From positions 1-51,693 of the forward strand of contig CAVIUA010000045.1 of NCBI GenBank assembly GCA_963645945.1: 51,693 bases of DNA, written 5' to 3'. This document shows positions 17,479 through 25,990 of the stretch, one piece after another. Position 1 is the stretch's first letter; each line of letters begins with the position of its first letter. Below the pieces are notes generated by a model. The model was not told the DNA's origin and did no database searches. It worked only from the letters and a program-made list of their open reading frames with translations. Both the position numbers and the translations under genes were made by a program. This DNA is from CAG-877 sp963645945 (lineage in GTDB: Bacteria; Bacillota_I; Bacilli_A; RF39; UBA660).

Positions 17479-18267
17479 ATGGGAAAGGTTATATCATTAG
17501 TAAATCAAAAAGGTGGAGTAGGAAAAACAACGACAAGTATCAATCTTTCTGCATCACTAGCAGTATTAGGGAAAAATGTTTTATTAATAGATTTAGATCC
17601 TCAAGGTAATACAACTACTGGTGTAGGAATAAATAAGGGAGAAATTGAACGTAGTATATATGATGTTTTAATAGACGAATGTACAATAACAGAAGCTATT
17701 ATCAAAACAAAATATAAAAACTTATATGTTTTACCTGCAACAATAAATTTAGCCGGAATTGATATTGAATTAGTAGAAAAAAGTAAACAAGAAAATGGTT
17801 TTCAAAAAGGTGAGCAATTAAAAAGACATATAGAAGGAATTAAAGATAGTTTTGATTATATAATAATAGACTGTCCACCTTCTTTAGGGGTTATAACAAC
17901 AAATGCATTAACAGCTTCTAACTCGGTTATAATACCAGTACAATGTGAATTCTTTGCTCTAGAAGGAATAACACAGCTGTTAAAAACTATTATGTTAGCA
18001 CAAAAAACATTAAATCCAGACTTAGTAATCGAAGGTGTTTTACTAACTATGTTAGATTCTAGAACAAATTTAGGTTTTGAAGTAGTAGAAGATATCAGAA
18101 AATTCTTTAAAGAAAAAGTATACAACACAATAATTCCAAGATTAGTTAGATTAACAGAGGCTCCATCACACGGAGAGCCTATAATAGTTTATGATCCAAA
18201 AAGTAGAGGATCAGAAGCTTATATAAATTTAGCAAAGGAAGTGATTGCGAGAAATGGAAACAACTAA
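17479..18267 (+). CDS. soj: ParA-family ATPase Soj
   Basis: Soj is the ATPase that partners ParB in origin segregation and, in Bacillus, tunes DnaA. The 262-residue product has the deviant Walker A KGGVGKTTTS (about 10-19), Walker A' (LLIDLDPQGN) and Walker B (IIIDCPPSLG). It overlaps parB by 14 bases, which indicates coupled expression. The start follows GGGTGA. Confidence 0.95.
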   Translation: MGKVISLVNQKGGVGKTTTSINLSASLAVLGKNVLLIDLDPQGNTTTGVGINKGEIERSIYDVLIDECTITEAIIKTKYKNLYVLPATINLAGIDIELVEKSKQENGFQKGEQLKRHIEGIKDSFDYIIIDCPPSLGVITTNALTASNSVIIPVQCEFFALEGITQLLKTIMLAQKTLNPDLVIEGVLLTMLDSRTNLGFEVVEDIRKFFKEKVYNTIIPRLVRLTEAPSHGEPIIVYDPKSRGSEAYINLAKEVIARNGNN

Positions 18268-19156
18268 TAACAATAAAAGAAGAGCTTTAGGTAGAGGATT
18301 AGAAGAATTATTTTATAATGAGCCAATTGATTACAACAAAGTAGAAGAAAAAATATTAACAGAAACATCAAAAGATGAAATTAAAATGGTAAAAATAGAT
18401 GAATTAAGAAGTAATCCATACCAACCAAGAAAAGTATTTGATGAAACAGCACTTCAAGAATTAGCAGCCTCAATCAAGGAACACGGTGTATTTCAACCTA
18501 TAATAATAAAAAAAAGTATTAAAGGATACGAAATAATAGCCGGAGAAAGAAGAGTAAAGGCCTCAAAACTAGCAGGTTTAGACGAAATACCAGCAATAAT
18601 TCGTGATTTTTCAGATGATGAAATGATGGAAATTGCTCTACTTGAAAACTTACAAAGAGAAAATTTAAATGCTATAGAAGAAGCAAATGCTTACAAAAAA
18701 TTACTAGAAACATTACAATTAACTCAAGAACAACTATCAAATAGACTAGGTAAAAGTAGAAGTCATATCACAAATATGATAGGTCTATTAAATTTACCAG
18801 AAGAAGTACAAAAACTACTTAGTAGTAAAGAAATAAGTGCTGGACATGCAAGAATAATAAGCAAACTAGAAAATGAAGAGCAACAAATAAGTCTTGCTAA
18901 AAAAGTAGTAGATGAAGGACTAAGTGTTAGACAACTAGAAGATATTACTCATTCTAATGAAAAGTTCTTAAGAGTACATGAAATTAAAAGAAGAACAAAA
19001 GAGACAAGTTCAGAATATGTATATTTAGAAGAAGAACTATGTGAAAAATTAGGTACAAAAGTAAAAATTAAAACAAATAAAATAGAAATCAGTTTTGTTA
19101 ACGGAAATGATCTAAACAGGCTATTAGAAATAATGAATTTAGAATCAAGGAGGTAA
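18254..19156 (+). CDS. parB: Chromosome-partitioning protein ParB (Spo0J)
   Basis: ParB loads at parS, spreads as a CTP-dependent clamp and recruits SMC. The 300-residue product has the N-terminal ParA-stimulating motif LGRGLEELF (12-20), GVFQPI, GERRVKA (98-104), ENLQREN (131-137), the HTH KSRSHITNMIGLL with Arg169, GHAR, and a C-terminal dimerisation domain. Arg at 169 is the parS-type residue, where the Noc paralogue has Gln. ATG at 18254 is preferred to TTG at 18245 because the AGGAAGTG ribosome site would touch the TTG. The perfect parS sites at 193 and 374 are its targets. Confidence 0.94.
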   Translation: METTNNNKRRALGRGLEELFYNEPIDYNKVEEKILTETSKDEIKMVKIDELRSNPYQPRKVFDETALQELAASIKEHGVFQPIIIKKSIKGYEIIAGERRVKASKLAGLDEIPAIIRDFSDDEMMEIALLENLQRENLNAIEEANAYKKLLETLQLTQEQLSNRLGKSRSHITNMIGLLNLPEEVQKLLSSKEISAGHARIISKLENEEQQISLAKKVVDEGLSVRQLEDITHSNEKFLRVHEIKRRTKETSSEYVYLEEELCEKLGTKVKIKTNKIEISFVNGNDLNRLLEIMNLESRR

Positions 19157-19159
19157 TAC

Positions 19160-19975
19160 ATGTTAAAACTGACTGAAAATATAGATGTTAATATAATAAA
19201 TTTAATTCTTCCAATAATATATATATTAATAGGAATGATAATATATAGAATCATAAAAAGAATTATTGATAAAAGTATAAATATAGAAAGAATTACATTA
19301 AAATCACATAAACAAAGAGCAGAAACAATAAAAATGTTAATACTAAATATAATTAAATACATAACAGTAATATTAGTATTATTAGCAATTCTTTCTAACT
19401 TTGGAATAAACGTTAAGTCAATTTTAGCAGGACTAGGAATTACAACTGCCATTATAGGTTTAGCCTTCCAAGACTTAGCAAAAGACTTAATAGCAGGTAT
19501 TTCAATAATAACCGAAAATCAATATGAAGTAGGAGATACCATAGAAGTAGATGGATTCATGGGAGAAGTTGTGTTTTTAGGTTTAAAAACAACAAAGATT
19601 AGAGACTATAAAGGAGCAACCAAAATAATAGCAAATCACAACATGGATAAAATAATTAATTATAGTATACATGATTCATTAGCAGTAGTAGATATAGGAA
19701 CAAGCTATGAAAATACAACAGAAGAAATAGAAAAAGTATTAACTGATTTAGCAACTAATTTAAAAGGAAAAATAAAAGATGCCACTGGTGACATTGAAAT
19801 TTTAGGAATAAATAAACTTGCAGATTCTTCTGTTGAATATCGAATTACCGTACCAGTAAAACCAATGAAACATATAGAAACAGAAAGATTTCTACGCAAG
19901 GAAATAAAAAATGCCTTTGATAAATCAAAAATAAATATCCCATATCCACAAATAGAGGTGCACAATGGAAAATAA
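19160..19975 (+). CDS. MscS-family small mechanosensitive channel
   Basis: MscS channels open under membrane tension to release solutes. The 271-residue product has about three N-terminal helices, the conserved pore-to-beta segment GLAFQDLAKDLIAGI, the beta-domain stretch YEVGDTIEVDGFMGEV, and a soluble C-terminal vestibule. It follows parB by 3 bases in a soj-parB-mscS-DUF951 run. Confidence 0.92.
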   Translation: MLKLTENIDVNIINLILPIIYILIGMIIYRIIKRIIDKSINIERITLKSHKQRAETIKMLILNIIKYITVILVLLAILSNFGINVKSILAGLGITTAIIGLAFQDLAKDLIAGISIITENQYEVGDTIEVDGFMGEVVFLGLKTTKIRDYKGATKIIANHNMDKIINYSIHDSLAVVDIGTSYENTTEEIEKVLTDLATNLKGKIKDATGDIEILGINKLADSSVEYRITVPVKPMKHIETERFLRKEIKNAFDKSKINIPYPQIEVHNGK

Positions 19976-20159
19976 AGAATATACAATAGGAACAAAAGTC
20001 ATTATGAAAAAACAACATCCTTGTGGTGCTAACTCATGGGAAATAACTAGACTAGGTGCCGACATAAAAATAAAATGTCTAAACTGTGGTAGAACAGTAT
20101 TAATACCTAGAATTGAATTTAATAAAAAAATTAAGAAAATAATTACAGAGGAGGAATAA
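19965..20159 (+). CDS. DUF951 family small protein
   Basis: This 64-residue protein has the DUF951 pattern: VIMKKQHPCGANSWEITRLGADIKIKCLNCGR, with a Cys at the HPCG segment and a CLNCGR pair that could bind metal. The function is not established. It overlaps mscS by 11 bases and abgT follows after one base, the place this family usually occupies in Firmicutes (between parB/mscS and ychF). Confidence 0.9.
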   Translation: MENKEYTIGTKVIMKKQHPCGANSWEITRLGADIKIKCLNCGRTVLIPRIEFNKKIKKIITEEE

Positions 20160-20160
20160 A

Positions 20161-21756
20161 ATGTTTCAAAAGAAAAAACTCCGCTTAAAGAAATTTTATT
20201 TTCATCCAACAACAACCTTAATCCTCTTAACATTTGGCCTAATAATTTTAAGTGCAATATTATCAGGATTAGAAATGCAAGCTACATATAATATAGTAAA
20301 TATTAACACAAAAGAACTAGAACCAACACTAATAGCTGTTGAAAATATGTTAAGCTTTGATGGAATAAAATATATCATAAGTAGTGCAACAAGAAACTTT
20401 ATTAGTTTTGCTCCGTTAGGTACATTGTTAATATCATTACTTGGTTTAACGATTGCTGAATCAACAGGTATGTTAGAAGCTATCACCAGAAGAAAACTAA
20501 AAAAGATGCCAAAAACTGCTCTAACATTTATTTTAATCTTTGTAGCAACAATTTCATCATTGATTAACGAAGTTGGCTATGCAATACTAATACCTTTAGC
20601 AGCCTTAATATACTTCATGAATGATAGAAATCCAATTCTTGGTATTGTAACAGCATTCGTAGGAGTTGCCTTTGGCTACGGTGTATCAATATTTGTAGGA
20701 ACAATGGAATCATCCTTAATAGAATATACAAAAAATGCTACACTTTTAGTTGATGATACAGCTCATATAGCCCTAACTTCAAATCTTATCTTTATAATAG
20801 CTGCTTCAGTTATACTATCAATTGTAGGAACTATTATAATCGAAAAAATAATAGCACCAAAGATAGGAAAATATAAAAAAGATGATGAAATGTCTCAAAC
20901 AGAAAAATATAGTATTGTTAATAGCGAAGAAACACAACAAATTGAAATAGAACAAGAAAAAAAAGAAAAAACCGGTTTAAAATATGCATTAATTACAGGA
21001 ATTATAGTCCTATTATTGTTCATCTGGTCACTAATTCCTAATCTTCCATACTCTGGTTTATTACTAGATATGTCTGAAACAACATACTTAAATCAAGTAT
21101 TTGGCGAAAATGCCTATTTTCAAAATGCTTTTACATACTTAGTATCACTTTTATTCTTCCTAACAGGAATTGCTTATGGTATAGGAGCACATACAATAAA
21201 AAGTGATTCAAAAATAATAGAAAAAGCAAGTGATAATTTTTCAAAACTAGGTAGTATGTTTATTCTAATGTTTGTTGCAGCCCAATTTATAGCAATATTT
21301 AAAAAGACAAATATAGGAACTATAATAGCTTGCTGGCTAGCAAACGCTTTAGAAATATTAGACTTTACAGGTATACCTTTAATTATAGTAACTCTAATAT
21401 TTATAGCTTTAGCAAACATATTCTTAACTGGTACCGCAACAAAATGGATGATTTTTGCTCCAATAGTAGTACCAAAATTTTTACAGTCAAACATTTCACC
21501 AGAGTTTGCTCAAATAGTAATGCGTGCTGGTGATTCAATGACTAAAGGTTTCACACCAATATTGGCAGCTTTCATTATATATCTAGGCTACCTAAATATA
21601 TATAACTTAAACAAAAATAAACCATATTCAATTATTAAAGCTATGAAACTAATAACACCATATTTCTTATTAATTTCATTAACTTGGATTTTATTGGTAG
21701 TAGGTTGGTACATATCAGGTCTTCCAATAGGCCCAGGTGTATATCCAACACTATAG
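20161..21756 (+). CDS. AbgT-family transporter
   Basis: AbgT proteins are membrane transporters; characterised members import p-aminobenzoyl-glutamate or export sulfonamides. The 531-residue product has many membrane helices and family patterns such as FAPLGTLLISLLGLTIAE, GYAILIPLAALIY and TATKWMIFAPI. The substrate cannot be told from sequence. It lies between DUF951 and ychF, ends at a strong terminator, and is an extra gene compared with the Bacillus order. Confidence 0.88.
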   Translation: MFQKKKLRLKKFYFHPTTTLILLTFGLIILSAILSGLEMQATYNIVNINTKELEPTLIAVENMLSFDGIKYIISSATRNFISFAPLGTLLISLLGLTIAESTGMLEAITRRKLKKMPKTALTFILIFVATISSLINEVGYAILIPLAALIYFMNDRNPILGIVTAFVGVAFGYGVSIFVGTMESSLIEYTKNATLLVDDTAHIALTSNLIFIIAASVILSIVGTIIIEKIIAPKIGKYKKDDEMSQTEKYSIVNSEETQQIEIEQEKKEKTGLKYALITGIIVLLLFIWSLIPNLPYSGLLLDMSETTYLNQVFGENAYFQNAFTYLVSLLFFLTGIAYGIGAHTIKSDSKIIEKASDNFSKLGSMFILMFVAAQFIAIFKKTNIGTIIACWLANALEILDFTGIPLIIVTLIFIALANIFLTGTATKWMIFAPIVVPKFLQSNISPEFAQIVMRAGDSMTKGFTPILAAFIIYLGYLNIYNLNKNKPYSIIKAMKLITPYFLLISLTWILLVVGWYISGLPIGPGVYPTL

Positions 21757-21775
21757 CACCCGTTCGGGTGTTTTT
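21757..21775 (+). terminator. abgT terminator
   Basis: CACCC/GGGTG with a GTTC loop followed by five T residues forms a compact, strong terminator just after the stop. Confidence 0.9.
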
Positions 21776-21803
21776 AATTTTTATATTTAAAAAGAAAAAC
21801 TTA

Positions 21804-21812
21804 TGTTATAAT
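21804..21812 (+). promoter_or_regulatory. ychF promoter (extended -10)
   Basis: TGTTATAAT forms an extended -10 element 24 bases before the ychF start, with no clear -35. Confidence 0.55.
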
Positions 21813-21835
21813 AAGACAAGAAAAGAGGTAATTAT

Positions 21836-22936
21836 ATGAGTTTAACAGCTGGAATAGTAGGCCTACCAAATGTAGGAAAATCAACTTTATTTAATGCAAT
21901 AACTAATCAAAAAATATTAGCTGAAAACTATCCATTCGCAACAATAGAACCAAATGTTGGAGTAGTAACAGTACCAGATGAAAGAATGGATAAATTAAAA
22001 GAAATGTATGATCCAAATAGATTTATACCAACAGCATACGAATTTACAGATATTGCAGGTTTAGTAAAAGGGGCTTCACAAGGAGAAGGTTTAGGTAATA
22101 AATTCCTATCTCATATACGTGAAGTAGACGCCATAGTAGAAGTAGTAAGATGTTTTGATGATGGAAAAATAATCCATGTAGAAGGAAATATAGACCCAAT
22201 TAGAGACATTGAAACAATCAATCTAGAACTAGCTATAGCCGATTTAGATGTCATTAATAATAGATTAGAACGTGTTGCTAAAAAAGCCCGTACTACAAAA
22301 AATAAAGATGATTTATTAGAAGTAGAAGTCTTAGAAAAGTGTAAAAAAGCCCTAGAAGAAAATACACCAATAAGACAATTAGGCTTAAATGAAGAAGAAA
22401 AGAAAATAATAAAATCTTACAGTTTTTTAACATTAAAGCCAATAATATATCTCGCTAATATAAAAGAAAGCGAACTTGGTAATCCAGACAATGAATACGT
22501 AAAAGTAGTAAAAGATTATGCTGCTAAAGAAAATGCTAAAGTAGTTAGTCTTTGTGCAAAAGTTGAAGAAGAACTAAGTGAAATATCAAAAGAAGATAAA
22601 AAAGAAATGTTAGAAGGACTAGGATTAGATGCATCAGGATTAGATAAATTAATAACCGCAACATATGACATTCTAGGTCTAGCAACATATTTTACTGTTG
22701 GAAAAGATGAAGTAAGAGCCTGGACATTTAAAAAAGGTATGAATGCAAAACAATGTGCCGGTATAATTCATACAGATTTTGAAAAAGGGTTTATTCGTGC
22801 TGAAGTTATTTCATACACTGACTTAATTGAACTTGGTAGTGAATTAAAAGTAAAAGAAGCAGGAAAAGCCAGACTAGAAGGGAAAGATTATTTAATGCAA
22901 GATGGAGATATTTGCCATTTTAGATTTAATGTATAA
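21836..22936 (+). CDS. ychF: Ribosome-binding ATPase YchF
   Basis: YchF is an Obg-family P-loop protein that prefers ATP and binds ribosomes. The 366-residue product has G1 GLPNVGKST (about 8-16), the G3 region FTDIAGLVKGASQGEGLGN, a coiled-coil insertion, and a C-terminal TGS domain ending in YLMQDGDICHFRFNV. Length and end are typical. Confidence 0.96.
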   Translation: MSLTAGIVGLPNVGKSTLFNAITNQKILAENYPFATIEPNVGVVTVPDERMDKLKEMYDPNRFIPTAYEFTDIAGLVKGASQGEGLGNKFLSHIREVDAIVEVVRCFDDGKIIHVEGNIDPIRDIETINLELAIADLDVINNRLERVAKKARTTKNKDDLLEVEVLEKCKKALEENTPIRQLGLNEEEKKIIKSYSFLTLKPIIYLANIKESELGNPDNEYVKVVKDYAAKENAKVVSLCAKVEEELSEISKEDKKEMLEGLGLDASGLDKLITATYDILGLATYFTVGKDEVRAWTFKKGMNAKQCAGIIHTDFEKGFIRAEVISYTDLIELGSELKVKEAGKARLEGKDYLMQDGDICHFRFNV

Positions 22937-22966
22937 AATTATACCATCAAAAATAAAGGAATAAGT

Positions 22967-23743
22967 ATGAAAAAACTAGTAATTTTTGAAACAAATAATA
23001 AAGATGGTATTATGAGTAGAAGTAAAAAATTCTATCCAGATACTTATAGTGAAGAAGATATAAAAAAATTTTTTTTAAAAGTACGTCAAAAAGTAGGTGC
23101 AAAATACGGTTTTTCAGGTTTAAAAATACTTCAGCCGGCTCAAAAAGACGTAGAAGCAAATCTTGATTATCCAGATGGAACATATAAAAGAATAGATGAT
23201 ACTTGCTTACTAAAAGAAGATTTATGGTATGAAACAATACCGGCAGATATATTAGTAATTGATTCTAATTATCAAAATATTGTCATTGGACATCGGTCAG
23301 CAGACTGTCCAGTAATAATTGCCGAAGATAGAAAAAATCAAGTAGTAGCAGTTTCACATTCTGGTGCCTTGCAAATAAATAGAAAAGTTCCAATGTATAC
23401 CATAACCGCTCTTCAAAAAGAATTTGGCAGTAATCTAAATGATATTTATGTCTACATTGGTAGTTGTATAAAAAAAGAATCCTATGTCTATGATCGTTAT
23501 CCAAACTGGGCAACAAATGTCTCTGTATGGAAAAATTGTATAGAAAAAAAGAATAATCTATATCATATTGATTTAGTAACCGCAATAATTAATCAATTAA
23601 ATATACCTAAAGACCATATAACAATAAGTCCTGTTGATACGTATAAAAATCCAGACTATTATTCACATTCATCAGAAGTAAAAAAAGAATCTAAACCTGT
23701 AGGTCAAAACTTTGTAGGTGCCTTTTATAAAAGTACAGAATAA
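22967..23743 (+). CDS. YfiH/laccase-domain protein, divergent
   Basis: The YfiH (YlmD) family covers laccase-domain enzymes shown in some cases to act on purine nucleosides. The 258-residue product retains GHRSADCPVII and AVSHSGALQINRK and the later IGSCI, which correspond to the metal-ligand Cys and His and to the IGPSI block. The first conserved His segment (usually QVHG) appears as LQPAQKD, so one metal ligand seems to be missing. The second His region reads SHSG instead of HAGW. Activity is therefore uncertain. It stands alone between ychF and the rpsF promoter. Confidence 0.7.
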   Translation: MKKLVIFETNNKDGIMSRSKKFYPDTYSEEDIKKFFLKVRQKVGAKYGFSGLKILQPAQKDVEANLDYPDGTYKRIDDTCLLKEDLWYETIPADILVIDSNYQNIVIGHRSADCPVIIAEDRKNQVVAVSHSGALQINRKVPMYTITALQKEFGSNLNDIYVYIGSCIKKESYVYDRYPNWATNVSVWKNCIEKKNNLYHIDLVTAIINQLNIPKDHITISPVDTYKNPDYYSHSSEVKKESKPVGQNFVGAFYKSTE

Positions 23744-23801
23744 TCATTTATTAATAAGAATAATAATAACGCGCTCTGCGCGATTAAAATATCAAAAAAT
23801 T

Positions 23802-23831
23802 ATAGACAAAATCTCATACATTTGTTATAAT
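23802..23831 (+). promoter_or_regulatory. rpsF operon promoter
   Basis: TAGACA (23802-23807) and TATAAT (23826-23831) are separated by 18 bp, and the -10 is extended (TGTTATAAT). Confidence 0.7.
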
Positions 23832-23890
23832 ACATCCGAGTATTTAAAATACTCCTTGCTGTAATTACAGCCGAATAGTCCAAAAGGAGG
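23832..23890 (+). promoter_or_regulatory. Candidate S6:S18 leader RNA of rpsF operon
   Basis: The leader contains a hairpin GAGTATTT/AAATACTC, then a hairpin GCTGT/ACAGC followed at once by CCGAATAG. The bulged CCG beside a stem is the hallmark of the known S6:S18 leader that lets the S6-S18 pair repress its own operon. The genes downstream are rpsF-ssb-rpsR, as that model requires. I did not test it against the family model. Confidence 0.6.
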
Positions 23891-23899
23891 TGTAAAAAA

Positions 23900-24187
23900 A
23901 TGAATAAATATGAAGTTATGTTTATCGTTAGACCTGATATGGAGGAAGCAGAAATTAAAAAGACTGCAGAAGACATGAAAAAGGTTTTAACTGATAACAA
24001 GGCTAAACTTTTAGAAGAAAAGCCATTAGGTCAAAAAGAATTAGCTTATGAAATCAATAAATTTAAAACTGGATACTATTACTTATACGTAGTAGAAGCA
24101 GATAGTGCAGCTGTAAATGAATTTGATCGTGTTGCTAGAATCAATGAAAGCCTACTTCGTCATTTAGTTGTAAAAGTAGAAGACTAA
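23900..24187 (+). CDS. rpsF: 30S ribosomal protein S6
   Basis: S6 binds the central domain of 16S rRNA with S18. The 95-residue product begins MNKYEVMFIVRPD and has QKELAYEINKFKTGYYYLYVVEA, all typical of S6. AGGAGG lies just upstream. It is the first gene of rpsF-ssb-rpsR. Confidence 0.97.
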   Translation: MNKYEVMFIVRPDMEEAEIKKTAEDMKKVLTDNKAKLLEEKPLGQKELAYEINKFKTGYYYLYVVEADSAAVNEFDRVARINESLLRHLVVKVED

Positions 24188-24203
24188 GAAAAAGAGGTAT
24201 AAT

Positions 24204-24680
24204 ATGAATAAGGTATTTTTAATAGGAAGATTAACAAGAGATCCAGAATTAAGATACACTGGTAACAACACTCCAGTAGCAACATTTTCATTAGCTGTAA
24301 ATAGACCATTTTCTAACCAAGCAGGTGAAAGAGAAGCAGACTTTATAAACATCGTTGTTTGGAGAAAACAAGCAGAAAATGTTAAGAACTATTTAACACA
24401 AGGAAGTCAAGCTGCTGTTGAAGGACGTATTCAAGTAAGATCTTATGATGACCAATCTGGCCAAAAAAGATATGTTACAGAAGTAATTGCCGATAATGTT
24501 GAATTCTTAGGATCAAAATCTTCCACAAATAATTCAAATAATTCATCAGTTAGTAGTAAAGAACCAACACCATATGATTTTGGTGATGCAAAAGAGCCAA
24601 AGGGAACAGATGTAGATAGTAATCCATTTGCAGACTTTGGTGCTAGCATTGAAATAAGTGATGATGAATTACCATTCTAA
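24204..24680 (+). CDS. ssb: Single-stranded DNA-binding protein
   Basis: SSB coats single-stranded DNA in replication, repair and recombination. The 158-residue product has the OB-fold (MNKVFLIGRLTRDPELRYT, ADFINIVVWRKQAENV, EGRIQVRSYDD), a polar Asn/Ser linker and the partner-binding tip DDELPF. It lies 16 bases after rpsF and 15 before rpsR. Confidence 0.97.
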   Translation: MNKVFLIGRLTRDPELRYTGNNTPVATFSLAVNRPFSNQAGEREADFINIVVWRKQAENVKNYLTQGSQAAVEGRIQVRSYDDQSGQKRYVTEVIADNVEFLGSKSSTNNSNNSSVSSKEPTPYDFGDAKEPKGTDVDSNPFADFGASIEISDDELPF

Positions 24681-24695
24681 AAAGGAGGATAAACA

Positions 24696-24914
24696 ATGGC
24701 AGAATTTAATCGTAGAAAGAAAAAAGTTTGTATGATGTGCACAAAAAATGCAGTAGTTGATTATAAAGACCCAGAAACTTTAAAAAGATATACAAATGAA
24801 AAAGGTAAAATTGTACCAAGACGTGTAACAGGAAACTGTGCATTACATCAAAGATATATTGCTAAACAAATTAAAAGAGCACGTGCAATAGCATTAATGC
24901 CTTATACAAGATAA
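24696..24914 (+). CDS. rpsR: 30S ribosomal protein S18
   Basis: The 72-residue product ends KRARAIALMPYTR and has the core GNCALHQRYIAKQIK, typical of S18, which pairs with S6 on 16S rRNA. Two Cys near residues 12 and 15 (KVCMMCTKN) with a third at GNC suggest a zinc-type S18. AAAGGAGG precedes the start. Confidence 0.97.
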   Translation: MAEFNRRKKKVCMMCTKNAVVDYKDPETLKRYTNEKGKIVPRRVTGNCALHQRYIAKQIKRARAIALMPYTR

Positions 24915-24916
24915 TA

Positions 24917-24943
24917 GTGTACCAGAAATGGTATGCTTTTTTA
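24917..24943 (+). terminator. rpsR terminator
   Basis: TACCA/TGGTA with a stable GAAA tetraloop, extended by G-C and G-U pairs, is followed by a T run (24937-24943). Confidence 0.85.
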
Positions 24944-24944
24944 T

Positions 24945-24973
24945 TAGACAAAATAGGCAAACTATTATATAAT
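24945..24973 (+). promoter_or_regulatory. Promoter of the DHH phosphodiesterase-rplI-dnaB run
   Basis: TAGACA (24945-24950) and TATAAT (24968-24973) are separated by 17 bp, 27 bases before the start. Confidence 0.7.
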
Positions 24974-24999
24974 ATAGTTGACATTTGATAGGAGGCCAT

Positions 25000-25989
25000 A
25001 TGAGAATTATTGATAAAAGAAGAGAATTAAATAAAGTAATACGAGGAAGCAAAAATGTATTTTTAATGGCCCATAAGGACCTAGACTTAGATGCACTTGG
25101 AAGTTGTATTGGATTTAGTACTGTATTAGGTCAAAAAAAGAAAAATTGTTATATAATAATAGATGATAAAAACCATGAATTGGGTGTTGAAAAAGTATTA
25201 AGAGAACTAGAAGGTTGCATAAAAATAATTAAAAGTGAAGAGATAGATAGATATTTATATCCGAAAATGTCAAAAAATCTTTTAATTATATTAGATACAA
25301 ATAAAACTGAATTAGTACAAAGTAAAGACCTATTGAAAAAAATAGAGAAAAAGGTTATTATAGATCATCATGATACATCTAAAACAACTATAAAAGGTGC
25401 ACTGACAATAATAGATAATGAAGTATCAAGTACCTGTGAAATGATAACAGAACTAGTTGAGTATAATGATGTTGAATTAGAACCATATTACGCTACTGTT
25501 TTATTATCAGGAATTGTTTTAGATACCAATAACTTTACACTTAAAACAACAGCTGAAACATACTATGCAGCATACTACTTATCAAGTTTAGGTGCTAGTG
25601 CCAAAAAAGTACAATATCTTTTAAAACAAGATATAATGGAATACACAGAAAGACAAAAACTATTAGCTGATATTCAAACTATAAATAATAGAATTGCTTT
25701 TACAAAAGCAACACCATATACGATATATAGAAGAGAAGACTTAGCTAAGGTTGCTGATACATTACTATTCTTTAATAATATAGAAGCATCATTTGTCATT
25801 GGTAAAATTGGTAAAGATTCAGTAGGAATTAGTGCTAGAAGTCTTGGCAATTACAACATAAGTAAAATATTAGAAAAACTAGGTGGTGGCGGTGATACAT
25901 ACAATGGAGCTGCCAGATTTGAAAAGACAACTATAAGTAAAGTTGAACAAATGTTAAAAAAAGAAATACAAGATCAGGAGGGTGAATAG
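25000..25989 (+). CDS. DHH-DHHA1 phosphodiesterase, GdpP-like without N-terminal domains
   Basis: Full GdpP (about 650 residues) degrades cyclic di-AMP and carries two membrane helices, a PAS and a degenerate GGDEF domain before its DHH-DHHA1 half. This product is only 329 residues. It starts directly with the DHH half: AHKDLDLDALGS (His25, Asp29, Asp31), LLIILDT, IIDHHDTS (122-127) and the DHHA1 glycine loop LGGGGDTYNGAA. It sits upstream of rplI and dnaB exactly where gdpP sits in Bacillus, so it is probably GdpP-derived. An NrnA/Pde2-type enzyme acting on pApA or short RNAs is the alternative. ATG at 25000 follows AGGAGG. Confidence 0.82.
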   Translation: MRIIDKRRELNKVIRGSKNVFLMAHKDLDLDALGSCIGFSTVLGQKKKNCYIIIDDKNHELGVEKVLRELEGCIKIIKSEEIDRYLYPKMSKNLLIILDTNKTELVQSKDLLKKIEKKVIIDHHDTSKTTIKGALTIIDNEVSSTCEMITELVEYNDVELEPYYATVLLSGIVLDTNNFTLKTTAETYYAAYYLSSLGASAKKVQYLLKQDIMEYTERQKLLADIQTINNRIAFTKATPYTIYRREDLAKVADTLLFFNNIEASFVIGKIGKDSVGISARSLGNYNISKILEKLGGGGDTYNGAARFEKTTISKVEQMLKKEIQDQEGE

Positions 25990-25990
25990 T

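Noticed and set aside
23769..23782. CGCG hairpin between yfiH and the rpsF promoter as a terminator
   Set aside because: The stem is short and no T run follows on the plus strand; the opposite strand has no gene to end.
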